The translations under genes and the position numbers were made by a program. The notes beneath the pieces are model-generated. The model was not told the origin of the DNA, made no database searches, and saw only the letters and a program-made list of their open reading frames with translations. 21,896 nt of DNA from JBQDBK01 sp052090825 (lineage in GTDB: Bacteria > Bacillota > Clostridia > Tissierellales > Peptoniphilaceae), in the NCBI GenBank assembly GCA_052090825.1, contig JBQDBK010000019.1, positions 1 to 21,896 on the forward strand, read 5' to 3'. This document shows, piece after piece, positions 1-8,612 of the stretch (its first letter is position 1; every line of letters begins with the position of its first letter).

Positions 1-1
1 A

Positions 2-3000
2 CCTAAAGTAAAACGAGTATATGTTCGTAAAAAAGATGAGTATGACTTTGAATCTAAAGAGCTAATAGGAGAAATAAAATCCTCCTTGGGCATAGAATTA
101 AAAGATTTAAAAATTTATAAAAGATATGACCTTGAAATGAAGGAAGAAAATTTAAATAATATTTTATATACTGTTCTTTCGGAAAAACCAGTTGATGAAA
201 TTTATAGTGGTAAAGATGCTTTAGAATTACAAGCTAATTTAGGAGATTCTATAGTAGTTTCTTATTTGCCAGGGCAATTTGATCAAAGAGAGCAAGCTTT
301 ATTAGATACTATAGCTTTAATATCAGATGAAAATGTTAAGGTAAGTTCTAGTACAGTATATGAAATTTCAGGAGCAAATAAAGAAGATTTAAAAAGAATT
401 GAGTCTTATTTAGTAAATCCTGTAGATTCTCATAGGATAAATTTATTAAATATACCAACTACCCTAATAAATGATGCAGATCCTAATAAGGAAAATGAAG
501 TTTATAAGGGATTTATAAACTATGATCAAGAAAAATTAAAGGAATTTTTAGAAGATAAGTCTCTAGCAATGAATTTAGAAGATTTAAAAATGCTTCAAGA
601 TTATTTTAAATCTGAAAATAGAGAACCTAATGAAACAGAGATAGCTATATTAGATACTTACTGGTCAGATCACTGTAGACATACAACTTTTAATACAGAG
701 TTAGATATAGACTTTAATCCTATTAGTAGTTTAGATAAACAAATAAAAAGAAGCTTCGATAAGTATTTAAAATTAAGGGAAAAGTTAAATGTTAAAAAAC
801 CAATAAGTCTAATGAATTTGGGGACAATATTAGCAAAAGATCTTAGGGCGAGTGGAGAGCTTGAAGATTTAGAAGTGAGCTCAGAGATAAATGCTTGTTC
901 TGTAAAAATAAAAGTAAGAGTTGAAAAAAACGGTAAGGAAGAATTGCAAGACTACTTGTTGATGTTTAAAAATGAAACTCACAACCATCCAACAGAAATA
1001 GAACCCCTAGGAGGAGCAAGTACTTGCTTAGGTGGTGCAATAAGAGATCCTTTAAGTGGAAGAGCTTTTGTATATCAAGCTATGAGAGTAACAGGAGCAG
1101 CAGACCCAACAAGGCCTATAGAAGATACTCTAGAAGGTAAATTACCACAAAGAAAAATTACTAGAGAAGCAGCTAGGGGATATTCTTCTTATGGAAATCA
1201 AATAGGACTTGCAACAGGATATGTAGATGAAATTTATCATGAAGGCTATATGGCAAAGAGAATGGAAACAGGAGCAGTAATAGCAGCAGCACCTTTAGAA
1301 AATGTTAAGAGACTTGACCCTAGTCCTTCTGATTTAGTTCTTTTAATAGGAGGGAAAACAGGTAGAGATGGTATAGGTGGAGCAACAGGCTCATCAAAGA
1401 CTCACAAAGTTTCTTCAATATTAACCGAATCTGCTCAAGTGCAAAAGGGAAATGCACCAGAAGAAAGAAAAATTCAAAGATTATTTAGAAATCCAAAACT
1501 AGCTAAGTTAATTAAAAAGTGTAATGATTTTGGAGCTGGAGGGGTTTCAGTAGCCATTGGAGAACTTCATGATGGAGTTGATATATATTTAGATAGGGTT
1601 CCGCTAAAGTATAGTGGATTAAAGCCTAAAGAAATAGCAATTTCTGAATCTCAAGAGAGAATGGCTCTTGTAATAGATAAAAAAGACCTAGAAAAGTTTA
1701 ATTCTTATGCAGCAGAAGAAAATGTAGAAGTAACTGTAGTAGGTGAAATTACTGACTCTAATAAAATGATTATGTATTATGGGGATAGGGTTGTTTGTGA
1801 TTTATCCTATGACTTTATAAATACAAATGGTGCTAAAAGGAAAGAAAAAGTAGAAGTTACATCAGAAGATGTAGCTGACTATTTAAACAATTCTGATAAA
1901 GATCCTAAAAACTTAGAAAATTATTTAAAAGATTTAAATAATACATCTAAGAAAAATCTTATAGAAATATTTGATTCATCAGTAGGTAGAGGAACAGTTC
2001 TAAATCCTCTAGGAGGTAGACAAGCTGTAAATCCAATACAAACTATGGTTGCAAAAATACCAAACTTAGAAGGAGACTCTAAAACAGTTTCTTTAATGAG
2101 TTATGGATTCAATCCTTATTTGAGCGAGCAATCTCAATACTTGGGAGGTTATTATGCTGTAATTGAGTCTATAGGAAAGCTTGTTGCAACAGGAGCTAAC
2201 TTAGAAAATATTAGGTTGTCTTTCCAAGAATACTATGAAAAATTATTAGATAAAAAAACTTGGTCTAAGCCGCTTAAATCTTTACTAGGGGCCTTAGAAG
2301 CATCAGAATTTTTCAAGGCTCCTCCAATAGGTGGTAAGGACTCAATGAGTGGTAGCTTCGAAGATATAAGCGTTCCACCAACCTTAATATCTTTTGCAGT
2401 AAGTAGTGCAGATATTGAAGACATAATTTCTCCAGATTTAAAAGGAAAAGGAAAATTGGGACTAATAAAGACAGAATTAAATTCACTAGGGATGTTAGAC
2501 TTAAATGAATTGAAGTCCAATATGGAAAAATTAAATAGGGGAATTAAAGAAAAAAACATAATTTCTGCTATTCTTATAGACAAGGGAACTCTAGTTAATA
2601 TTTATCAACAATCTATTGGAAATACAGGGTTTACTGTAGATTTAGAAGATTTGTATAGTCCTCTTTATGGAAGCTTTATTGTAGAGTATATGGAAGATAG
2701 AGATTTTATAGAAAAAATTGGAGAATTTTCTCAAGATATAGTTGTAAATGGTGTAAAATTAGATAGTAAGAAATTAGAAAAAGCTTATTTGCATACTCTA
2801 GATGAAGTTTTTAAAGGGTATGAAGAAATAAATGAGCTAGACCTTAAAAATAAATCCACAGAAAAGAGGAGAAGTGTAGCAAAAATAAAGGTTGATAAAC
2901 CTAAAGTTTTAGTTGCATCTTTCCCAGGAACGAATTCTGAGTGGGATACAGCTAAGGCATTTGAAATAGAAGGCGCAGATACAGAGGTTTATGTATTTAA

Positions 3001-3670
3001 AAATCAAAATAATGAAGACATAAAAAAATCATTGAAAGAATTGGCAGCTTTAATAAAAAAATCTAACATCTTAGCAATACCAGGAGGATTTTCTCTTGGA
3101 GATGAACCAGATGGATCAGGTAAATTTATAGCTAATGTGCTTAGAGCCAAAGAAGTAAAAGAAGCTATAGAATATATGCTAGATAAAAATGATGGTTTAA
3201 TATTAGGAATATGTAATGGTTTCCAAGCTTTAATAAAAACAGGTTTATTACCTTACGGAAAGATATCAGACCTATCTGAAGATTCTCCAACCTTAACCTT
3301 TAACAAGTCTAGAAGACATATAGCTAGTTTTGTAGAGACTAGGGTTATAACAGACAACTCACCTTGGTTAAAGGAAGTTGAAAAAGGCAAAATATATAAA
3401 ATGCCAATATCTCATGGGGAGGGAAGATTTGTAGTTTCAAAAGAAGGATTAGAAGAACTTCTTAAAAAGGAACAAGTGGTATCAATTTACAAATTATCTC
3501 CAAATGGTTCAGACTATAATATAGAATCAATTATGTCGGAAGATGGGAAAATATTAGGAAAAATGGGACACGCTGAGAGAGTCTCAGATGACTTATATAA
3601 GAACATATATGATTTAGAAGTACAAAATTTATTTAAATCCGCAGTAAGATATTTTAAGGAGGCAGAATGA
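2..3670 (+). CDS. purL: Phosphoribosylformylglycinamidine synthase, single-chain (5' partial)
   Basis: ATP-dependent amidation of FGAR to FGAM using glutamine, fourth step of de novo purine synthesis, cytosolic. The frame is open from base 2: it reads PKVKRVYVRKK before the first possible internal start (TTG at 86), and this matches the usual PurL N-terminus, so the real start lies upstream of the window. Visible motifs in order: SDHCRHTTF (about visible residue 221), HNHPTEIEPLGGAST, GIGGATGSS, NDFGAGGVS, GGRQAVNP, then a C-terminal class I glutamine amidotransferase with PGTNSEWD, the nucleophile in GICNGFQ (Cys codon at 3212) and SHGEGRF. Over 1220 residues visible, the size of the fused single-chain type of clostridia (not the split PurL/Q/S of Bacillus). 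The stop overlaps the purB start by 4 bases. Identity is certain from the motifs; only the 5' end is missing. Confidence 0.97.
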   Translation, partial: PKVKRVYVRKKDEYDFESKELIGEIKSSLGIELKDLKIYKRYDLEMKEENLNNILYTVLSEKPVDEIYSGKDALELQANLGDSIVVSYLPGQFDQREQALLDTIALISDENVKVSSSTVYEISGANKEDLKRIESYLVNPVDSHRINLLNIPTTLINDADPNKENEVYKGFINYDQEKLKEFLEDKSLAMNLEDLKMLQDYFKSENREPNETEIAILDTYWSDHCRHTTFNTELDIDFNPISSLDKQIKRSFDKYLKLREKLNVKKPISLMNLGTILAKDLRASGELEDLEVSSEINACSVKIKVRVEKNGKEELQDYLLMFKNETHNHPTEIEPLGGASTCLGGAIRDPLSGRAFVYQAMRVTGAADPTRPIEDTLEGKLPQRKITREAARGYSSYGNQIGLATGYVDEIYHEGYMAKRMETGAVIAAAPLENVKRLDPSPSDLVLLIGGKTGRDGIGGATGSSKTHKVSSILTESAQVQKGNAPEERKIQRLFRNPKLAKLIKKCNDFGAGGVSVAIGELHDGVDIYLDRVPLKYSGLKPKEIAISESQERMALVIDKKDLEKFNSYAAEENVEVTVVGEITDSNKMIMYYGDRVVCDLSYDFINTNGAKRKEKVEVTSEDVADYLNNSDKDPKNLENYLKDLNNTSKKNLIEIFDSSVGRGTVLNPLGGRQAVNPIQTMVAKIPNLEGDSKTVSLMSYGFNPYLSEQSQYLGGYYAVIESIGKLVATGANLENIRLSFQEYYEKLLDKKTWSKPLKSLLGALEASEFFKAPPIGGKDSMSGSFEDISVPPTLISFAVSSADIEDIISPDLKGKGKLGLIKTELNSLGMLDLNELKSNMEKLNRGIKEKNIISAILIDKGTLVNIYQQSIGNTGFTVDLEDLYSPLYGSFIVEYMEDRDFIEKIGEFSQDIVVNGVKLDSKKLEKAYLHTLDEVFKGYEEINELDLKNKSTEKRRSVAKIKVDKPKVLVASFPGTNSEWDTAKAFEIEGADTEVYVFKNQNNEDIKKSLKELAALIKKSNILAIPGGFSLGDEPDGSGKFIANVLRAKEVKEAIEYMLDKNDGLILGICNGFQALIKTGLLPYGKISDLSEDSPTLTFNKSRRHIASFVETRVITDNSPWLKEVEKGKIYKMPISHGEGRFVVSKEGLEELLKKEQVVSIYKLSPNGSDYNIESIMSEDGKILGKMGHAERVSDDLYKNIYDLEVQNLFKSAVRYFKEAE

Positions 3671-5094
3671 AAAGAGACATCTACAATAGCCCGTTAAACA
3701 CTAGATATTCAAGTTATGAGATGAGCCACATATTTTCAGAAGAATTTAAGTTTAGAAACTTTAGAAAACTTTGGACAATATTAGCCCAAGCTGAGCATGA
3801 ATTAGGATTAAATATAAGCCAAGAACAAGTTGAAGAATTAAGATCAAATATAGAAAATATTGATTTTGATGTTGCAGCTAGATACGAAAAAGAATTGCGT
3901 CATGATGTTATGGCTCATGTTAAAACTTATGGAGAAGTGGCGCCAAAAGCAGCCCCAATAATTCACCTTGGGGCAACATCTTGTTATGTAACAGACAATA
4001 CAGATATAATCCAAATGAGAGAGGGAATGAAGCTAGTTGAGTTTAAGCTAGCTGCTTTAATAAAGAATTTGTCTGAATTTGCATTAAAATACAAGGATCT
4101 AGCCACTTTAGGTTATACTCATTACCAAGTAGCACAATTAGTCACAGTAGGTAAAAGAGCGTGTTTATGGATACAAGATTTTTTAATGGACTTAGAAGAA
4201 ATAAAATATAGATTGAAGAATTTAAAGGCAAGGGGAGTAAAGGGTACAACAGGGACTCAAGCATCTTTTTTAAATTTATTCGACAATGATCGTGAAAAGG
4301 TAAAGGAATTAGACAGAAAAGTTATTAAGGCTATGGGATTTGAAAAAGCTGTATCAGTAAGTGGACAAACCTATACTAGGAAAATAGACTATCAAGTACT
4401 ACAGGCCTTATCTTCTATAGCTCAGTCAGCCCACAAAATGACTAATGACATAAGATTATTACAAAATTTAAAAGAAATAGAAGAACCTTTTGAAAAAAAT
4501 CAAATAGGTTCATCAGCTATGGCTTATAAGAGAAATCCTATGAGGTGTGAAAGAATTTCTTCCTTAAGTAAGTATGTAATAAATATGAGTCAAAATCCTG
4601 CCATGGTAACATCCACACAATGGCTAGAAAGAACTTTAGATGATTCTGCAAATAAAAGATTATCTGTTCCAGAAGCATTTTTAGCAGTAGATGCCATACT
4701 TGATATTGCAATTAATGTGACAGATGGTCTTGTAGTGTATAAAAACGTAATTAAAAAACATGTAGAAGATGAACTACCTTTTATGGCTACAGAAAATATC
4801 CTTATGGAAGCAGTAAAAGCAGGTGGAAACAGACAAGAACTTCATGAAAAAATCAGACAACATTCCATGGAAGCAGCCAGAAGAGTAAAAGAAAATGGAG
4901 AAAAGAATATACTACTTGAATTATTAGCAGAAGATGATGATTTTAATTTAAGTAAAGATGATTTAAATGATATTTTAGATGCGAAAAAATATATAGGAAG
5001 ATCAGCTCAACAAGTAGAAGAGTTTATAAATAATGAAGTTTATCCCCTTATTTCAGCTTATAATGATAATTACAAGGTAGATTTAAAAGTTTAA
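3667..5094 (+). CDS. purB: Adenylosuccinate lyase
   Basis: Cleaves SAICAR to AICAR and adenylosuccinate to AMP, releasing fumarate; acts as a cytosolic homotetramer. 475 residues, the normal size of the family. The fumarate-lyase signature is seen as GSSAMAYKRNP (residues 281-291), with RHDVMAHV (78-85), a THYQ segment carrying the expected catalytic His (about 152) and GTTGTQASF (193-201). The start is an ATGA overlap with the purL stop, preceded by AAGGAGG (about 3656-3662), so the two are translationally coupled in one purine operon. A terminator hairpin follows directly, so purB is the last gene of the operon. Confidence 0.96.
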   Translation: MKRDIYNSPLNTRYSSYEMSHIFSEEFKFRNFRKLWTILAQAEHELGLNISQEQVEELRSNIENIDFDVAARYEKELRHDVMAHVKTYGEVAPKAAPIIHLGATSCYVTDNTDIIQMREGMKLVEFKLAALIKNLSEFALKYKDLATLGYTHYQVAQLVTVGKRACLWIQDFLMDLEEIKYRLKNLKARGVKGTTGTQASFLNLFDNDREKVKELDRKVIKAMGFEKAVSVSGQTYTRKIDYQVLQALSSIAQSAHKMTNDIRLLQNLKEIEEPFEKNQIGSSAMAYKRNPMRCERISSLSKYVINMSQNPAMVTSTQWLERTLDDSANKRLSVPEAFLAVDAILDIAINVTDGLVVYKNVIKKHVEDELPFMATENILMEAVKAGGNRQELHEKIRQHSMEAARRVKENGEKNILLELLAEDDDFNLSKDDLNDILDAKKYIGRSAQQVEEFINNEVYPLISAYNDNYKVDLKV

Positions 5095-5097
5095 TTA

Positions 5098-5131
5098 AAA
5101 ATATGGCTGACATTATAGTCGGTCATATTTT
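5098..5131 (+). terminator. Terminator hairpin after purB
   Basis: A 14-bp stem (5098-5111 with 5118-5131, loop ATTATA), containing two or three G-T pairs, lies just after the purB stop. The T tract is short (4) and forms part of the stem, so termination may be moderate, but the position at the operon end supports the call. Confidence 0.65.
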
Positions 5132-5158
5132 ACATATATAATATTACTTGAATATAAT
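5129..5158 (+). promoter_or_regulatory. Candidate promoter of the 115-aa membrane protein gene
   Basis: TTTACA (5129-5134), 18-base spacer, TATAAT (5153-5158). A second TATAAT-like box sits at 5137-5142. The -35 overlaps the preceding terminator stem. Prediction by consensus match in AT-rich DNA only. Confidence 0.45.
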
Positions 5159-5217
5159 ATTTATAAGTTTTTATTTAATGAGAAGTAACAGTAAAATAGA
5201 ATAGAGGTGATTAAAGC

Positions 5218-5565
5218 ATGAATTTATTAGATCCTCAAAGTCTAGTTGGAAAATTAATTTTGTTATTTCCAATAGTAATTTGTATATTTTCAACTCTTTT
5301 AATAAAAATTTCAGATGGAGAATTTATTTCAGGATTTAACAATTTGGAAGAGTTTGAGAAAAAAGAATTAAAGGAATCTGGATATGTAAAAAAGACTATA
5401 TACTTATCATTGGCAATAAATTTGCCCTTGCTATTAGTATTTTTATTAAGTTTTTTTATTAAGGATATTAATCTATTTAATAAGATAATTATTATAGGAT
5501 GGATTTTATTTACTTTAATACTATTTTCAGGTCTTTTTGTAATAAGTAGAACTTCAAAAAAATAA
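5218..5565 (+). CDS. Small three-helix membrane protein, unknown function
   Basis: 115 residues. Three hydrophobic segments are clear (about 12-30, 61-81 and 88-110), with a charged central loop reading FISGFNNLEEFEKKEL. The G-F-N-N-L stretch followed by a charged helix recalls the DUF3784-type small membrane proteins of Firmicutes, but that is only a resemblance. Start ATG at 5218 with GAGGTG at 5204-5209. It has its own candidate promoter and stands alone between the purine operon terminator and the SLH gene. No catalytic motif is visible, so no function is proposed. Confidence 0.75.
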   Translation: MNLLDPQSLVGKLILLFPIVICIFSTLLIKISDGEFISGFNNLEEFEKKELKESGYVKKTIYLSLAINLPLLLVFLLSFFIKDINLFNKIIIIGWILFTLILFSGLFVISRTSKK

Positions 5566-5715
5566 TGGAAATCAAGTAAAGTTTAATATTTCAGTAATAT
5601 TACAAATAAAAATTTTCTGTAACATAATCTTAAAACTTAAAAGACACAATATGTGATAAACTGATAATAGTTAAAGGATATCTAAATATTTTAACGTAGG
5701 AAAAGGTGAAGGAAT

Positions 5716-6381
5716 ATGAAAAAAAGTAAAATATTACTTTTAGTTTTGCTTACCTTTCTTTTAATGCTTGATGCTAGTGGAGTTTATGCTATAAGATATC
5801 GAGATTCAAGAGGACATTGGGCTGAAGACTATATCAATCAGATGAGTGATGCAGGATTTGTGACAGGTTATGAGGGTAAAAATTTTAAACCGGAAAGTAA
5901 TATTTCGAGAGCTGAATTTTTTTCAATAATTAATTCTATGGCCAACTTAAAAAAAACTTACACAGTTACATTTTCTGATGTAAGTAAATCAGACTGGTTT
6001 TATAATGACGTTTCAAAAGCAATTAAAGCAGGCTATTTAACTCCTACTACAGGAAAGTTAAATCCTAACGAACCTATACCAAGACAGGATGTTATGAGGA
6101 TATTAGGTTATATGTATGGGTTAAAGCAAAATCCAAAAGCTTTAAGTGGCTTCAGAGATTCAAATGCATTTACTTCTGAAAGTAGAGGTTATGCAGGTGC
6201 ATTATTTAAATTAGGAATTTTAAGTGGGGGAAATGACGGACTATTAAGGCCAAATGAAGGTATTTCGAGGGCAGAAACTTGTAAATTACTTTTTTTACTA
6301 ATGGATCAATATGGGCTTCCTAAGGAAAGGCTAGTAGTAGACAGTAAAATTAAATTTGGAGATAGAAATCTCTACAACTAA
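5716..6381 (+). CDS. Secreted protein made only of three SLH domains
   Basis: 221 residues: signal peptide (1-25, hydrophobic core then VYA before the likely cleavage site) and three S-layer-homology repeats at about 28-72, 86-134 and 145-196. Each carries the FxDxxxxxW(F/A)xxx start and the ITR-like turn (ISRAEF at 63, IPRQDV at 121, ISRAET at 183) that binds pyruvylated secondary cell wall polysaccharide. Beyond the repeats only a tail of about 25 residues remains, so there is no recognisable effector domain; it may be a wall-anchored spacer, competitor or partner of other SLH proteins (inference). RBS AAGGTG at about 5703-5708. The 150 bases upstream hold no convincing promoter consensus. 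A clear terminator follows, so it is monocistronic. Confidence 0.9.
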   Translation: MKKSKILLLVLLTFLLMLDASGVYAIRYRDSRGHWAEDYINQMSDAGFVTGYEGKNFKPESNISRAEFFSIINSMANLKKTYTVTFSDVSKSDWFYNDVSKAIKAGYLTPTTGKLNPNEPIPRQDVMRILGYMYGLKQNPKALSGFRDSNAFTSESRGYAGALFKLGILSGGNDGLLRPNEGISRAETCKLLFLLMDQYGLPKERLVVDSKIKFGDRNLYN

Positions 6382-6405
6382 AAGAGCTTAATAGGCTCTT
6401 TTTTT
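6380..6405 (+). terminator. Intrinsic terminator after the SLH gene
   Basis: Stem AAAGAGC / GCTCTTT around loop TTAATAG, followed by a run of T to 6405. It begins within the stop codon of the SLH gene. Confidence 0.9.
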
Positions 6406-6414
6406 AATTTACAT

Positions 6415-6443
6415 TTAAATAACAATCTTTCCTATGATATAAT
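6415..6443 (+). promoter_or_regulatory. Extended -10 promoter with minimal leader
   Basis: TGATATAAT (6435-6443) is a perfect extended -10; the -35 at 17 bases (TTAAAT, 6415-6420) is poor. Transcription would begin near 6450, at the GGAGGT ribosome binding site itself (6450-6455), leaving a leader of about 11 bases before the TTG start at 6461. Confidence 0.65.
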
Positions 6444-6460
6444 CTCTTTGGAGGTAAAAT

Positions 6461-7501
6461 TTGAGAAAAACATTTAAATTTATAATAATAAGTATTTTAA
6501 TAGTGATATCTTCCTTATTATTTGTATATAAATCAAGTTATTTTCAAAATCGAGAAATAATTTTTAATAAAACTTTAGGTGTGACAGAGCATGCTAAAGA
6601 TTTCCACTTAAGTACAAATGGAATTATGATTTTTGATGGAGAAACACTTTTTTTATGTGACAAAAATGGAAATTTAATAAAGAAAGTAAATTCAAAGAAT
6701 GGAAAATTAGAAGTATTTTTTATAAATAAATATGCTATCTTATATGATAGAGACTTAAAAAAATTGTATCAATATCAAGATAATGGAGAACTACTAAATA
6801 CAATAAAATTAAAAGAAGATTTATATAATATAACTTATAAAAATAAAAATATCATACTCCATACAAAGTCAGAAGAGGGAGAAAGCTTATATGAGTTAAA
6901 GAGTGATGGAAGTTTAAATAATATTTATAATACGGCTAATTATATTATTGCTTATGATATATATGAATTGCCTAATAAGTTTTCTATAGCTGAATTAAAA
7001 AGTGATGCTAATGGATATAAGACTATACTAGTTAGGGTGAATAATGAAGATAAAAAGGTAAATGAAAATTCATCAGAAGTAGCTTTATATATAAATAGAT
7101 ATAAAAATAGGACTATAATGGCTACAGATAAAAAATTATATATATACGATGGAGAAAAAAAAATATCAAAAGAAATACCTAACATAAGTGATATTATGAT
7201 TTTAGATAGGAACATATATCTACTCCATTCGGATATAATTTCAAAGTATAATATGAAATTAGAAGAGTTGGATAAGTTAATTCTAGCAGCCAATGTAGAG
7301 AAGATGTTTGCGGTTTCTAATTCTGTTTATGCCTATGGGGATAATAATATTGGTGCAGAGCTAGGTAGAGGTTCTCAATTTTATACAAGATTTGGAAGTT
7401 CAGTTGAAAAAGTTGATTCCATTGGAGTTACAATAGGAACTCTAAAAGAGGGTAAAATTAATTTATATAAAATAGTAAGTAAAAATGCGACAAGAAATTA
7501 G
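6461..7501 (+). CDS. Membrane-anchored beta-propeller-like protein, unknown function
   Basis: 346 residues. One N-terminal hydrophobic helix (about 7-24) after a basic start acts as signal anchor; the rest is predicted extracellular and reads as repeated beta-strand blades of the type 'D-G-E-T-L-F-L-C-D-K-N-G-N-L-I', 'L-Y-Q-Y-Q-D-N-G-E-L', 'L-Y-I-Y-D-G-E-K'. This architecture recalls DUF5711-like PQQ/WD40-type proteins of Firmicutes; assignment is by pattern only. The start is TTG at 6461, chosen because GGAGGT lies 5 bases upstream and the reading gives the expected positively charged signal anchor. The next gene (MscS channel) begins 11 bases after the stop, so they are likely cotranscribed. 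Confidence 0.8.
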   Translation: MRKTFKFIIISILIVISSLLFVYKSSYFQNREIIFNKTLGVTEHAKDFHLSTNGIMIFDGETLFLCDKNGNLIKKVNSKNGKLEVFFINKYAILYDRDLKKLYQYQDNGELLNTIKLKEDLYNITYKNKNIILHTKSEEGESLYELKSDGSLNNIYNTANYIIAYDIYELPNKFSIAELKSDANGYKTILVRVNNEDKKVNENSSEVALYINRYKNRTIMATDKKLYIYDGEKKISKEIPNISDIMILDRNIYLLHSDIISKYNMKLEELDKLILAANVEKMFAVSNSVYAYGDNNIGAELGRGSQFYTRFGSSVEKVDSIGVTIGTLKEGKINLYKIVSKNATRN

Positions 7502-7512
7502 TAGGTGTTTAT

Positions 7513-8355
7513 GTGTTTGTTGAATTTATTAATGATTATTTAAAAAGTCAGAATGGAGAAGTTAATGTATTTGGTAAAATCTTGATTCTAATATTAATTT
7601 TTTTAGTTTCTACATTTTTAAGTAGAATTATATCTAAAATAATAAAAAAAAATGTATATGCTAAACAAGATGAAAATTCTAGTTCTTATATGAGATTAGT
7701 AACCATTGTAGGTCTTTTAGATAAGGTTATAAAAATAGTAATTTATTTCTTTGCAATAATTATATCTATGGATGTTATTGGTTTAAATCCTGGTTCTATT
7801 ATTGCAACTATAGGGGTAGGATCTTTAGCCTTGTCTTTTGGAGCTCAAAGCTTAGTTAAGGATGTAATAAATGGATTTTTTATAATAGTAGAAAATCAAT
7901 TTAGCGTTGGGGACTTAGTTGAAATAGAAAGCTACAAGGGTTACGTTGAGGAGTTAGGAATAAGAAGTACTAAGATAAGAGATTTTGCAGGAGACTTGCA
8001 TATTATACCAAATGGGAATATATCTATAGTTACAAATAGACAAAGAGGTAATATGAGGGCTAAAATTATTTTTTCTGTAGATATATCAGAAAGTCCTAAT
8101 AAAATTATTGATTTACTAAAAAATAAAATTTCCTATTTAGAAGATGATAATAGAGTTGTTAGAGGTCCTAATATTTGGGGAGTTACTAATAATACTTCAT
8201 CAGGTTATGAAGTTACTATAGTAGTGTTTGCTAAACCAGGATCTCAATTTGAAGTAGAGTATGAGATAAGAGAGAAAGTAGTGGAAATATTTATAGATAA
8301 TAATATAAAATTACCTAAATTTAGAACTGAGGTGTTTAATGATGCTGGTATATGA
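7513..8355 (+). CDS. Small-conductance mechanosensitive channel, MscS family
   Basis: 280 residues, matching the short YkuT/MscS-type channels. Hydrophobic segments at about 19-38, 64-90 and a pore-lining third helix (about 92-120) rich in Gly/Ala/Ser (IATIGVGSLALSFGAQSLVKD), followed by the beta domain motif FSVGDLVEI and IPNGNI, then the alpha/beta C-terminal cytosolic domain. Releases solutes on hypo-osmotic shock. Start is GTG at 7513 (AGGTG at 7503-7507); an ATG two bases upstream is in another frame. The last 17 bases overlap the DUF951 gene, indicating translational coupling. Confidence 0.92.
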   Translation: MFVEFINDYLKSQNGEVNVFGKILILILIFLVSTFLSRIISKIIKKNVYAKQDENSSSYMRLVTIVGLLDKVIKIVIYFFAIIISMDVIGLNPGSIIATIGVGSLALSFGAQSLVKDVINGFFIIVENQFSVGDLVEIESYKGYVEELGIRSTKIRDFAGDLHIIPNGNISIVTNRQRGNMRAKIIFSVDISESPNKIIDLLKNKISYLEDDNRVVRGPNIWGVTNNTSSGYEVTIVVFAKPGSQFEVEYEIREKVVEIFIDNNIKLPKFRTEVFNDAGI

Positions 8356-8563
8356 TATAGGAGATATTATAACTTTAAAAAAAGGGCACCCTTGTGGTGA
8401 AAATAAGTGGGAAATAGTTAGGAAAGGTGCCGATATGAAACTCAAGTGTCTTGGATGTGCAAGACTTATTTGGATATCTAGAATAGATTTTGAAAAAAGA
8501 GTTAGAAAGATAGAAGAAAATGGTAAGTTTATAAGTATTATTCATCATAAAAAAGATGAATAA
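8339..8563 (+). CDS. DUF951 family protein
   Basis: 74 residues. Shows the family's signature: Y-D-I-G-D-I at the start, K-K-G-H-P-C-G (Cys19), W-E-I-V-R-K-G-A-D and K-C-L-G-C (Cys37, Cys40), then a basic tail F-E-K-R-V-R-K-I. Three cysteines and one histidine could bind a metal (inference). Two adjacent ATG codons (8339 and 8342) both fit GAGGTG at 8329-8334; the first is given. It overlaps the end of the mscS gene in another frame. In Bacillus relatives the homologue (YyzM) lies near rpsF-ssb-rpsR, as it does loosely here. No function is known. Confidence 0.88.
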   Translation: MMLVYDIGDIITLKKGHPCGENKWEIVRKGADMKLKCLGCARLIWISRIDFEKRVRKIEENGKFISIIHHKKDE

Positions 8564-8612
8564 TCTTTTAATAAAGGAAGTTTAATTTATATGAATTTAA
8601 GGGGGAAAATAC

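Noticed and set aside
2233..2583. 116-codon minus-strand frame within purL
   Set aside because: Lies wholly inside a strongly conserved purL region with no ribosome binding site; antisense shadow.
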